Below, piece after piece: positions 1 through 12,900 of a stretch of DNA of 64,000 nt. The notes under the pieces were generated by a model, which saw only the letters and a list, made by a program, of their open reading frames with translations, ran no database searches and was not told the origin of the DNA. The position numbers and the translations under genes are program-made. Source of the stretch: Volvox africanus (lineage: Eukaryota > Chlorophyta > Chlorophyceae > Chlamydomonadales > Volvocaceae); assembly GCA_030268105.1 (NCBI GenBank), contig BSDZ01000080.1, positions 868,001 to 932,000 on the forward strand. Direction: 5' to 3'. Numbering within the stretch: the first letter of the stretch is position 1; every line of letters starts with the position of its first letter.

Positions 1-1951
1 GGCCTCCACAAGTAATATGCATATGGACCATCTCAGCATATTGAGAGACCTTCGTCTGCAAAGGTTTCTAGACGTATATGTAAGACATGTAATTCGGATT
101 CGGAGGTTCTGGGGTGTATCCGAGCACAGACTGCAGCTGTATGGGGCAACCGGTCTGATGTGATCCTGGTTTCCTGCGGTAGTAGGATGAGTAATTGAAG
201 AACCGTCCAGAAGAACTTCATGCTTAAAAAGTCCGTGAGTGCTAGGACTCATGCAGGAGGTTGGTATGTTGTGACTTGGAAACATGGCCAGGTCGACGAC
301 GGGTGGCAATGGCAAGCATCGGCTGATAGGACCAGAGAGCAAGAGACGTGCCCTCCAGAGGGTGGAGAGCCGTACGCATGCGACACACGATTCCACAATA
401 TCATGATGCAGAAAGCACACATTCTCAATACCTTCTCAACATCATGCGGCTCTCAACCCCTACAACCTCGTCCCCCCGAGCCTGACCTAACCGCTATGCC
501 TCATGGCCCAAGGGAATTATGCGTGCAGGTCCTGGTGCGTGCTATATGTTAGTACACATATACCCAGATTTTGCGGCGATCAAGTATAGCACATGCTTCG
601 GACTACAACGGGCGTGCCGTGAGTGGTCGTTTGGCGGTTGTACAGGAATGATGATAGTGTCTCCTGATGAAAGAGCACTCAGATCATAGCCCCAGAGGTG
701 CACTGGCTGAGAAAATTTGATGCTGTCCCAGTTTCGGATAAGGGCGAGAGCGTTCCATATAAGGGGAAAAACGGACAGCTTGCGACGGAATTCATTCTTC
801 GTTGCAAATCCATGCTGTTTAAGTACAAGCTGTAGAAGAGGCGCACAGCAATTGCGGGCGGATGAAGGTAACCGCGTTGCCCGATCAGCGCCGTACTACT
901 TCTTCCCGAACGTATTCGTTCTAAAATTTAATAAACAAATATTTTTGAAGGGAGATCATGACAAACTCGGAAGACGGCTCCGAACCAGGATGACGGCTCC
1001 CAAGCCACGAAGTCTAAGCGCCGTGGTCGCCGCATCAACGACTTGACAGCGGCGGCAGATGCGCCAGGGCTTCGGCATCTAACACATCATTTTGGGTTGT
1101 GTGTAAGATGGTTACGTAATATTTTCTCACCATGAAGTTGTGCGGCGAACTTGTAATTGTAGTGGCGAAGGGTTTCCGAGGCCTTCACAGAATATTTGGT
1201 CGCGTAAATGCTCTCAGCGATTTATCGTTTGCCCTTCATCACAATGATCAAAATGTAAGCACGCTAACGGATACTTTGGATGCTCGCATCCTATGTTCTG
1301 GCGAGGAATCGCGACTAAGATTCCTTGACAAAGTGCGCTTACGGCACTCGTCCACCGCGCCGGATGGCACCTTGACGGTATCTCAACATCCCCCAAAGAA
1401 TCACTCCAATGACCCCATCCTTGTATCCCTGAACCTCTATGCGTTTGCTTAGTAACATTAACATTCTTCAGATCCTCAAAGCATGTCGAATTCATTACGG
1501 CTCTAGACCAGATGCTCTACACAACCTCTTTCTATCAATTCGCTCGATCGTCGTAAGCTTGCTTCAACATACGGGTTCCCCAATTCCTTAAGACGTCAAC
1601 CGAGCGCAGCAGACCGTCGCAAGTTATGCCAAAAGGGCATTCGTCCCACCTTGACCGAGAAGAATGGCTTAGGCACGGCATGTGTCAATTATATTTCTTG
1701 TAAGCTCTTATTGTGACGGAGGAAAATTTTCAGGTCCCGATAGTTGCTGCGTAAATGGTACAGTATTTATTGTGGAAGTGCATTGGGCAGTTATGCTGTA
1801 TGTATAAATTGCACTATGGAATTGTTTCCTAAATACCGATTTGCCTCTGAGCGTGATTGCAGAGTTGCATGGTTAAGATAGCTGCCGTGAGTTAAGCTCC
1901 GGTTTGCCACGTGAGCGGCAAAGTTTTATATTCGTGATTGAAAATACCACA
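1..1951. other. No recognisable gene
   Basis: Only short unrelated open frames occur, none with recognisable protein similarity or a consistent exon chain. The right-hand end is presumably promoter and 5' UTR of the SPX gene that starts at 1952. Genes outside the window could have UTRs here that cannot be seen. Confidence 0.5.
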
Positions 1952-4900
1952 ATGAAGGTAAGAAGCCAGTTTTGCGACTTCTTCACACCTGTCGTCCCTC
2001 TGGCCTCGCGAAGCCATCGTAAAAGAGTGTTTGCTATCCCAAAACATGGCAAAGTCCTTGCGTCCATATCCGGATTAGTAGAAAGTCGAACTCGCTCATG
2101 GCTATCATGCGTTTGCACGGTCCGTTCGCTCTCTTGCAGTTTGGCAAAGTACTCAAGGTCAGCTCGGAAAACATGCCGATGGAGATGCACGACCTCTTCC
2201 TCCGGTACAAAGAGCTTAAAAAGCAGATCAAAATGATACCTGTCTGCAAAGGTGCGTCCTGCCGCTGCGCTTGGCTTTTTGGGCCTAGGCCTAAAACCAA
2301 ACCGGAATACAACCGTTGCACCTCGTTGTACCTCGTTTTGGGCAACTCATGATCCCCATCGCATTTCGATGTTATGGCATCACAGATGCAGGTGCCGGTG
2401 AGAAACAGTCCAGCGTTTCTCCTGATGAAAGCGGCACTGGCAGCGGCAGTACCGGGGTAGGTCGCGATGTAGCTCACCTTTACACAACTTCCACTTCCTG
2501 CCGATGCCTTTGGTTCGCCTCTGCAACACACCTGGGTTTACATGAACCCGATAACTTAATAACATGTTAATACCTTAGCTGTAAATGACTGTGTGAATGT
2601 TCGACGCCTGGAGGTGGCCGGAGCTAAAGCTTGACCATTTCATTATTGCGTAATGCTAATGCGCCTAGATTGCTATAGGATGGCCTGACGCTGAGCCATA
2701 CCTCAATGGCTCTTCTCCTGCTTCTCCATATCCATGACCTCAACCAGGCGGCTATCACGGCCACGGTCCTGTCCCCGGAGGAGCAAGCGTTCATCACGAC
2801 ATTGAATGAGGTATGGGTCGCGACCCATGGTTCCCTAAAGCGGGGGGGGGGGATGTGGGCGCGGTTTCCCCCGAACGTTTCATATGCCTACAGTTCGGTC
2901 CACAGGGTGTGTCCTCCATTAATGTACGAGTGCGGCGACGCCATTCGGATCCCAGGTTTCTTGGAAAAGAGAGATAACTCTAGCTCGCTGGGGTTCCCCG
3001 CGCACTGTGCCCGACTACCTGTACTGGACCTTACCCGCACCTGCACCCGTGACCACGGCGGCGGCGGAATTATTCATATTTACCGCTAGTCGATTGATGA
3101 ACTTCAACCCCATTTCAGGCGTCATCTTTAATGACCATCGCAATGCCGCAGGATTTGGCCCGTTTCAACCGCTACTTCATTGAAAAGGAAGAGGAAGCGG
3201 TTATTCGTATCCAGGTACAAGTTGGATCTCAGTGGCTGGATCTGCAGCAAGGGCCCCTCATTACACCAACTAACTCGGAATCTAACCTAACCCCGTTACT
3301 TGCAATGGCGATTCTGGATTGGCAGACTCTGTATTGCGCATTGCGCACACGGACCGTACCCAGATTCTCGTCTCTGTGTCTCTTCTCATCCCCTTATGTA
3401 CTGAAATGTCCAATGCCATATGGAATCCTTTCCTCACCCGGCAGGCCCTGTGTGATGATCTGGCTCGTGCTGCTGCGGCAGCGGGGCTGCATCTCCCTGC
3501 CTTCCTCACTAACGTCGCCACGAGCTTGTCGGACCAGGATGGCGGAATCGTCGGGCAGCTAAACCTCGGATCAGACCTGGTCAGTATCGCCGCGCCAGGA
3601 ACGGCACAGCTGCAGCAGCAGGAGGACGAGGAGCAGGAGTTGGAGGAGGAGGAAGCGGCAGTGGCGATGGGAAGCCCAGACGCCAGCGGTAGGCCTGATG
3701 TGGAGCTCGGGGAAGCAGCGGCAGCAGCGGTGATGGTGGCGATGGCGCCATCCGCAGGCGAATTTGAACAGCAACTCCAGGAGCATCAGGAGCACGATAA
3801 GCGTGAAGATAAGCAGCAGCATCCCCAGCGTGGTCACCAGCATCACCATCATGCACATCGCAGTAACCACCATACGGGTCCTGGGTCGTCATCGTTGTCT
3901 GCTCCGCTCGTAGCAGAGTTGCAAGAGGTCAAATCACGGCTAGTGCAATTCCACGGCGAGATGGTGTTGCTGCTGCACTGGAGTTTGTTGAACTACGCAG
4001 CAGTGGTTAAAATCCTGAAGAAACACGACAAACGGACAGGCGTGTTGCTGCGAGCGCCCTACCTTGCAAACGTGCTGCAGCAGGTACGTGAGTATGCTTT
4101 CAAAGCGTACGGATGTACGTACGGATGTACGGCGCTAAACCAAAGGAGAGCTCGAAATATTGTTTGGGTGGAAGGGATCGAGGGAAACATGAAAATAGTT
4201 TTTTAATGTTGAAACAGAAAGCATTGAAACCTCACGTGCTGATGCCCTATGTTATGTGTTTTGCTCTTCCCCGCAACCCATCTTCCTGTAGCCGGTAGTC
4301 ACACGCTGTGCCCTCGTGGGATTGTTGTGTCGTCTCGTCCCTCTCTTCCTCTTCGCGTCGTCGTAGTGCCTCCCAGCAACACGCGTCCCTCTCTCCCTCC
4401 CTTCCGATAACCATTATGCAGCCCTTTTCCTCAACCACGATCCTGAGCCGCTTGGCGAAGCGCGCAGAGGAGCTTATAGTAGCAACCACGCAGATGTCCC
4501 CGGATAGCTCTGGCGGGCTGGCGGCAGGAGCAGCAGTTATCGCCGCCGCTGCAACGCCCGCAATCGAGAAGTCCTGCCGTCAGGCTGGTTCTTCGTCTGT
4601 GCTGCGACACACCGCCACATTTTCCACCAGCGGCGCCAGCCAGCCGGCTGCAGCTGCAGCCCCGACGCCGATGCCATCAGGCCGCGGCGCGGCGGCGGCG
4701 GCGGCGGCGGTGTCAGACGCCTCGACGCCAACGTTTGCCGTGGAGCGCGAGGATGGCTTCATGAACGTTAGTGGGCACCCGGAGCCGCTGGTTGGGTGAG
4801 TCCTTTCGTCTGTTCGTCCGTCCGTCCGTCGTTCGGTTTGCCCGTGAGTCCAGTAATCATTTTGTCCCGTAATGACTTTTTATTCATTGGTTGCGCTTCT

Positions 4901-5767
4901 ACCTGCTTCCTCTTCTCCCACCGCCTTGCTCGGCGCTGGCGCTGGTTACCTTTGCTGGTTTGCGTGTTCGTGTCATTGTGTATTCGCCTTTTCTGGTCAG
5001 TTCCTTTTTGGGTTGTGTAGTAAGTCGGCGTTGCGGGGTCTGGTTGCTGCTGCTGCTCCCGCTGCTGCTGCTACAGGAGAACAATGCACGCGCTGGAGAC
5101 CTGGGCCAATCTGAGGAAAAATGCGATCACACCGTCTACAGTCCTGGCTGCTGAAGTCGAACAGCCACCCTTGCCGCCGCCGTCTCAACAGCAACAGCAG
5201 CAGCAGCTGCTGCTCCCACAGGTTCCGAGCAAGCGCAAGGTAAGGGACGGGCACAAGAAGGCAAGGTCAGCTGGGATGGGGCTATCTGTTTCCTATTACC
5301 TACGGCTACGGCTTCCTGGGCTTCAATGGCAGACAGACCTATCCAGACGACGTGATGGGGACTTGATGTGATCGGTGTTGCGGCTTGTGTTATGCCGGGG
5401 GTGCTTGGCAGTTGCAAGCATTCATTTGCTTTTCCACGACAGCAGTTTCGTAGCCATGCTGTAATACGCAGGACCCAGGACACCGTCCAAAGGCCAGAAA
5501 CCAGCAGGACTTGGTTGTCTCGTTACACATACACTCTAGTCCCGGTTGTCTGGGGCCACATCGCCCGAGTGCGACCTTATAGTTCAATGATTCACCCCTG
5601 CACCTGCACCTGCATCTGCCCTTCTCGCCACGCTTCTTGGTCGTCCTGCCTCCTCTCTTGCCACGTAGGTGGAACCCAACGCTTCGGAACCGGTCGAGCC
5701 AGAGGCTGAATCGGCAGCTCAGGAGGCCAAGGTGGCCAAGGTGGCGGACGAAGAGCGGATTGCCTAG
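1952..5767 (+). CDS. SPX-domain protein, nine exons
   Basis: SPX domains bind inositol pyrophosphates and report cellular phosphate status, usually by docking transcription factors or transporters. Exons: 1952-1957, 2140-2251, 2386-2456, 2748-2810, 3152-3214, 3445-4083, 4422-4795, 5077-5239, 5669-5767; all join in phase to give 529 aa. The first coding exon is only ATG AAG; splicing yields the typical start MKFGKVLK, then YKELKKQIK. Further SPX blocks are LARFNRYFIEKEEEAVIRIQ at about 86-105, and LNYAAVVKILKKHDKRTG near 295, whose lysines form the usual ligand surface, followed by QPFSST. Between them sits an insertion of about 120 residues rich in Glu, Gln and His. The C-terminus is Ala/Gln-rich. 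No EXS, MFS, VTC or RING domain follows, so this is an SPX-only regulator rather than a transporter. The fold assignment is firm; the specific partner is unknown. Confidence 0.85.
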
Positions 5768-8700
5768 GGAAGCTCTTGAAGGGGAGGAGAGGGAAACAGG
5801 TTTAGAGGACGAACATGACAAGAGGAGGGAGAGATGGACGCAATTAGGGGGCTCGAGGATCTTGGATTGCTTACTGCCGCACAAGACGCCTGCTGGTTGC
5901 CATCAGACCCTGTGTTGAACCCACCAGAAGGGTTGGGGCTAGGAAGACCTGGAGTTTACCAGGGTGGCATCCGGGGCATCGCAGCATCCATGCTTAAGGC
6001 TCGGCTTCGGCCGGCTGTCCCGCTGCCGGTTGGCTGCTGCTGGAGCCCGGGCCGGCGCGCGGAAGACAGGAGGCGCAGGGAGGGATCCTGAGTAAGTGTG
6101 TGGTGAGTAAGTGAGTGGTGGCATGCTTCTACATATGGCGGCGAAGTGTTTTCACTTATCTGACAAGAAAGAAAGAAAGAAGGAAGGAAAGGAGGCGTTT
6201 TCAGATGCTGTTGTGGTAGTTGGACTGGACTGTGGGTTCTTCATGTGCATATCTCCTCATGGCGGGAGCTTTCCCACTCAGCGATGGGCAGGCGGGACCG
6301 GGTGCCAGTGGTTGGCAGCGGTCCACCGGACGACGGATACATCGTTACAGCACCAGCTGCGGATGAATTCCATGCTTATTGTGGCTGATCTGCCAGCTGG
6401 TCCCAAGCCATCCAGGTGGGGCTGATCTTGGGCCCTTGCCCAGCCCCTCAGGCCCCGGCAGGCAAAGCCAAGTCGGCGCTTCGCCCTTTCCCGTTCGCGC
6501 TGTGGTCAGGCTTGGTGCATCTTGGATTACTGTTGGTGCATCCCTCGCCTTTACCACCTTGTTGCAAGTGTGCGGTTTGCAGGGACGAGATGCATCCAAA
6601 CAGAGGCACCTCTATCGATGGAGTCGGTCCCGGTTCCAGATGGGTACTGCGCAGCAAAATCATGTGCTGTGCCTGTGTGTACGTATCCGTCGCTCCTGCG
6701 GTGCTCCGGACTGGTGGTTCTGACCCCGCTACCATGTATGCATGTGTACCACGGTTCTGACTGCATGTGTTGGCTTCCTTGAGCGGCTGGGGCGGCTGTG
6801 GCATTGGACTCGTGACGGCATGTTTGGGTTCACGGCAAGCGCTGACCCCATAAAGGCGGTCCACGGGGGTCTAGAGGCTTTTGCCTCAAATATTCCAACG
6901 TGGCACTCACCTCTTGCACCTCTGGATGTCTGCACATCTTTTGCATGGCCTGGCCACTGCCGGTACTGCCGGTACGCGTTACACTGCATGTCGTTGTGCA
7001 AGCGGCATGTGGGCCGCCAATGCCATGCAGAAGATAATTGAGCACAGCACAGCACAGCACAGCACAGGGTGTTGTCGAACGGTCCCAGCATTAAAGCGGT
7101 ACTCGTTGACGAAAGCGGCTCGGTGGGCATTCGAACTGTTTTTTCAACCTGGGTGCCGGGGTGGGGTCAGCGGCGACACTGCCTCCCACTAACCTTAAGC
7201 GAGGGATGCCGTCGAACAGCGCATGGGGGCTGTGGGAGTGTGTGATGACGCGTGTCAGGGTTTTACGTCTACTTTTTGTTATCCATGGTTACGATATACA
7301 CCGGGACGGAAGGTTACTGTCTGAAAGCCGGTTACATGATATCCGTGCAGCTCGTACACTATTCCGATGGAGAGGTCCATTGCGTCTGGCAATCCTTAGG
7401 GAGTATGCCTCAGTGAAAGGGAGGACTGCAACATGTCCCCCTCGCTCTGCAAGCCGCCTTTTTGACATTTCGCACGAGGCGGGTCGAGATGGCTAACGTA
7501 AGTTGGAGCTTAGGAGTCCATGAGAGAGCAGTGAGCGCCGGTTCACATGTCCTGCTTGTACGCTCGGTACGGGTTATCTTGGGCGATGGCAGCTATTTAT
7601 CACGACCACAGGCGCACAGGTACAACTAGGTATATTGCCCCGACTAGGGCAATATGCAGCCGTTGCGCTTGGGTTCTCCGCTCGATGGTGGCGGTCCCTG
7701 ACTGGTGTTGTCTGCGCCGGTTCTGCGGCTGCGGCTGCTCCTGATGCCCCTTGGTTCTTGTCGTTGTAGCTGCATGGGTGGGAGGTTTCCCGGGCTGCGG
7801 CTTTGGCTTTGGCTCGGTTGGCTTTGGGGGTTCAGTCCTCCTGCGGGGGATAAGAGGATACATTTCGAGTCCGCTGCACACTTGACATACCTTCACGTAC
7901 ATAAATTTTTGCGGCGCGAAGCGGCCTGACGTGTTTTTGACGTGTTATCTGGGGTGTTTGACTTTTCTTGGCGCCTATAAGTGTATGACACCGTTCGTAT
8001 CAAGGTAAATTTCACATCATGCAAAAGATTGTCTCCATTGACATCTCAATATGCGGTATACGTTATTCGTATTGTTATTTGTTCGTTGGGTCCTCTTCTC
8101 ACATGCGCTTTCGTTTTCGGTGGTGATACGTTTACAACGGGGCACGCGCGCTATTTCTTCCTTGGCGGCCTATCAAAACATACCTGGCCGGATGACATAA
8201 TGCGTAGTAGGACCTGTGGCAAACCTGAAACTATCGAGGTCAACTGCTTCAGCTGCACATCTCTGTTGTTGCAGCTTTTGCAAATAGTGCCTGACCATGT
8301 TATGTTCTGACACATATGCGAGTTTCCAATGCATTCGTGACCTCCTCCTGCCAGCATGAGTTACAGTTAGCACCTTGTTGCGCGCTAGTTACTCGTTGAC
8401 AGGGAACCACAGTATTGGTTTTATGGATTCAGCCCTAAGCTTTGCGTGTTCGTCAATTGATTCCAAGACCAACCCGCAAACCTGTACATATAGGTACATT
8501 ATTCTATATATGCATTGCAGAAGATGGTTACATTCTATTCAAATCTGCAATATAAGGTTTAAGGCACGTGTAGCGCTATCCAGTATAAAACATTCACCTT
8601 GTGAATGGATGCGGGCGTCCCTTTAGAAGAGTGCTCAGGAGTGCGCCGCTGGTGATGAACGCTACCTTGTAATGCTTAAAACGTTTTTGCTTCTTTTCCA

Positions 8701-9539
8701 TGATTTAACACCTCATCTCCATTCAAATATCGGACAATGGGTTACAAACCTTTTAATATCCGTAGTGGTCGGCTGAACGTGCGTTTAAATTTTGCAGATC
8801 TCGGTCAAAAAAATTATGCACTAAGGAGCAGATTCAGATCATAATCAATGTCCACGTATTATCTGAAACTCAGATCCCGATATTTCACGAACAGATCCAG
8901 ATTTCCTTTCATTGAACTAATGCCAAGCAGGTATTCGTGCACCACGGCCAGAAATGCTAGCAGGGGTATCATATCGCTACCTAATTTCCTATCTGCTGGA
9001 ATACCACAAGCGTCCCCCGCATTGCCGCAACTCGCCGCGACTCTACGTGTTGCTGCTTGTCCACACCTTCTCACTTTGAACTGCCAGCTAATAACAACCT
9101 TACTTATACAACATGAACGTAATTCGGTACAAAATTAAATAAGTATGATGAGCCATGCTGAAAGCGATTGGCGCACAAGGAAAGAGTAAAGAAAAGATCG
9201 CAACGGAAATTGGATCCGGTGAGAGCAAGCGAGCTCTAACAATCTGTAAGGATTAAGTGTTAAATCAACGCATGCACGATTTCTGCATTGACATGCACGG
9301 ATACCCACGCCCGCGTTGTCACACATTGGCTCCGAGTGCTCGCGCGGCCAACCAATTAAACCAGCAGCCTGCCAACCGAGTACACGCTCCCTCTCCCTTC
9401 CGACGGATCCCTTCTCGCGCTCCTTGATGGTTTCACACGCACTCACACATTCACGTTCACACAAACATATGAAGAGGACGCCTCCACCTGGCCTCCTAAA
9501 AGTTTCTTTTTCGTTTGTTCAGGTAAGGACCCCCAAACA
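5768..9539. other. Gene-poor interval after the SPX gene
   Basis: Overlapping short frames on both strands have no family resemblance and no in-phase exon series. Contents seen: a GAAA/GGAA-rich tract near 6169-6195, a short AGCAC tandem run at 7041-7068, and a perfect 9-bp hairpin at 7632-7655. The 3' UTR of the SPX gene must lie at the left end. Confidence 0.5.
7632..7655. repeat. Perfect 9-bp hairpin
   Basis: ATATTGCCC at 7632-7640 is mirrored by GGGCAATAT at 7647-7655 across a 6-nt loop. It is not followed by a T run and lies in a gene-poor stretch, so no role is assigned. Confidence 0.6.
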
Positions 9540-9785
9540 ATGTCTCGGCGCAACATGTTTGTTTATTTTCCCGCTTATACCGCCGGAGGTGCAGCGCCTC
9601 TGGAGGCACACCTCACCGGGGATATCATCGTGAACGCAGACATCTTGCCAGATAAAGGGGCAGAGATTTTCATTTCCGTTAGTCAAAGAAATCTGGCCAC
9701 GCCGTACATGTACGGCTATACTTGTCTGGATCCAACATACGGACAGAACAATTTTGGTCGGGTTAATGCACAGTGTTTGCCATAA
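9540..9785 (+). CDS. Unrecognised 81-residue ORF
   Basis: An intronless ATG-to-stop frame of 81 residues, starting MSRRNMFVYFPAY. No family was recognised. It has mixed composition rather than the low-complexity look of shadow frames here, and ends about 150 bp from the convergent end of the matrix glycoprotein gene. It could be a small gene, a last exon, or chance. Confidence 0.2.
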   Translation: MSRRNMFVYFPAYTAGGAAPLEAHLTGDIIVNADILPDKGAEIFISVSQRNLATPYMYGYTCLDPTYGQNNFGRVNAQCLP

Positions 9786-9938
9786 TCGCACCCGTAAGCC
9801 TCATCTGAGTAATAATGAAAATCACCATTCGTATCAACCCAAAGCATGCATTCTGTAAATGTACGACAAGTGCACAATCAGTAAGACATGACGTGTGATT
9901 TTTGGATGTACGACATGTACGGCGTACGATCACAACAA

Positions 9939-12900
9939 TCAGATCACAGCATACAGAAGAACCCCAAGTGACGTTGCAAGGAATAGGACCGACGAAACTC
10001 GTTGCTGCCTTCCGCTGTCAGCAGATCCGGTCTGTGACCCCAGCTGTGATTTTGAGCGGGGCTGGAGGAGGGGGTCGGGAGGGGGTGTCCGTGGTGGGGC
10101 AGGTGGCAGCGGCGGCGGCGCTGGTGGCCGGGGCGGACCGGGTGGCCGAGGAGGCGGCGATGGTGACGGTGGTGGAGATGGCGACGGTGATGGTGGCGGC
10201 GGCGACGGCGGTGGCGATGGCGGTGAGGGCCTCCAGAGCATCGTAACGGCCGCACTCAGTTGCGGTATGTTGTTCATTTGCTCCAGGGGCGGCACCCAAA
10301 ACACAAAACTGACGTCACTGACGACGCCGTCGGGAATCACAAGAGTGGCGTTTTCAACGGCTCCAACCACCTCCCGTACAGCCACAGCCGTACCTTTAAC
10401 GTCAGGGTTGCCATCAACGAACCGTACAATGGTTGCTAGGTCAACTTTGGCCGGTTTTCCTATCCTGAGCACATAGGTCCCGGGCAACATCCTCTTCGTG
10501 GGGTAGCGGCGGTATACGGCCACGAACCCGCTCGACGCCAGGGAGGGCGGTAGCACGGAGAAGTCCCAGGACCAGGAAAACACCACCGCCTTTTGCCGGT
10601 CGTCAAAGCCGGGAGGGGGATAGCAACCGGAAGTGAGGACTGCGGCGGGCGCGTCCGAGGCTGTGGCGGCGAGTTGTGCGAGGGAAGTGGACCAGACCAT
10701 GTCGGTGCGTACGGCACCGTACACATCGGAATCCGGATCGGCCTCTGACGGCACTGCGTCGGCAGGTCGTAGGATGGACATGACGCCGAAGAAGTCGGTG
10801 CAGGAGGCGGAGGGAGGGACGCGAGTGCACACCTGAGGCGAGGGGGGGTGGGCGAAAGCAACAGGTGGATTATCCGCGCGCGTCAGACGTCCCATCATTC
10901 GGTCTGGGAGCCGTGAGCCGTGAGCTGGGAGAGGGAGGCAGTGGGGGAGCTGGGAGATTGGATCATCGCCGGGTGTAAGCTCCTGGGTACGTGTGGTCGG
11001 AGGGATTTGGTTTGAGTGAAAACACCGGTTTGATACGGCGGCGGTGGCGGCGGCGGCGGTGGCGGCGGCGGGGCCAGCAGCGCTGGAGGGAATAACTCAT
11101 ATTGAGGCAGAGTGACGTCATTGATACCGGAAAGCCTCTGTGTGCATGACGCGCATGGTCTGCTGCTTATGCATATGCCACCACATTCACAAATTCATAA
11201 TTGTAATTTGAAAGCGAATATACGCAACAGGTTGTTGTTGTTGTTGTTGTTAATGATCAATCCCCCCCACAAATACATACATCTATACACACATATGGCG
11301 ACATGTGTGTACATGTGTGGGAACGAAGAAGAAAGTCAGCATTCCGCGAGGTAGAGCGGGGGGCGCTTTCCTTTCCAACATTATAAGTGAGGAGGCAAAA
11401 AAACACGGCTCGTGTCGCTGAGCGTTTTATTGATCTGCAATCACCCTTGGTGGCGACCGCTCGCCTGCCGGCGTTATATTCCAATAAACTACTATCTCAA
11501 CGAACGCCTCTAAATATAACTACTACAGCCCAACTAGTAACCGCCTCCGTTACCGACCTCAACCGAGTAGCTGTCTCCGCTGCCATCCGAGCCTGCCAAC
11601 ACGAACACGCCTTGCGGGTACCTCGTACCAGGAATCTGCAAACGATTGCTGCTACTGCTACTGCTACTGCCACTGCTACTGATGCCATCGGAGCCATTTC
11701 CTTTGGCCGGCGTCGTGGGCCCTATGAGGATGACGAAACCGATTTCAGATCCTGCCCTCGCCGCTTCCGTGCTCGAGCACATATCTGCGGCGCCGCAGAC
11801 AGCAACGGATCGCGTCCGCATCTGAGACGTAACCTGTGGGGCTTGGACGAGCAGAGGAGTAAAGGTCGCCGGTGCAGCTACAGTTTCAGCTACAGCCATA
11901 GCTGAGTGGGAGGTAACTCATCTGAATAATTGGCGGTGTGACCAAGGGCAGTTTGGGGGCGGGAGGTGCACGAGACTTTCCACTCCTCACGCTGATGCGA
12001 CAGCGCCCCTCCTCCCCTCCTCCCCTCCTCCCCTGCTCCCCTCCTCCCCTCCTCCCCTGCTCCCCTCCTCCCGTCCTCCCCTGCTCCCCTCCGCCCCTCC
12101 TCCCTTCCTCCACTCACCTCTACCGTGTATCCGAATCCGGGAAGAGTGGCAGTCAGGGGGTCAGGGGTGGGCGGGAAGACGAAGCGTCGCGAGCGGAAGT
12201 CGGCGCCGTTAATAGTCACCCAGGCGCAAGGAAATGGGCTGTCGGCAACCTGAGAGCACAGAAAGAAAGGGGAGTACAGTGGGCAGGTAGAAATGGAGGT
12301 TGAACGATGTCGTTGTAATCCATGGGTCTAGTTGCGCCATATGGAGCACGTATGATGCTGAGGCCCACTCAAATAATGAAAGGGAGTAAGCGAAGTACCC
12401 ACCCCTATGGCAGTAACCGCTGCCATGTCAGTAGCCACCGCTATGGCAGTAGCCACTACTTGAGTAATTTGTCTTTCACACAACCATACCACTTGAGCCT
12501 AGCCTCTGACCTACTTATCTTCAATCTCTGGAAATACACTGCTGCTGTTGAAGCCAGTGCGATTGCTACTGCTGGTACACTAGCAGTAGCAGAGGCAACT
12601 ACTGCTTGGGAACCTCCTTACCTTCAGCTCCTCCGGAGGGTAGGGAGGCGGGGGACCAGGCGGCGGGGGTTCATTCGGGAGATCTGGCGGCGGCGGCGAC
12701 AGGACAGTGCGACGTGGTCTCGGATATGGCGGCGGCGGCGGCGAAGACTGCTTGCCGCCAGGACTTGCTGATATCCAAGACATAGTCACTGCCGTACTTG
12801 AGCCTAACACATTATTTAACCGCTCCAGGGGTGGCACCCAAAACACAAAAGTGACGTCGCTAACATTCCCATTGCTAGGAATCACGAGCGTAGTGTTCTC

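Noticed and set aside
11938..12303. Pro-rich plus-strand ORF of 121 codons
   Set aside because: It is made of the CT-rich intronic minisatellite plus the antisense of a matrix-gene exon. It has no start context or exon partners.
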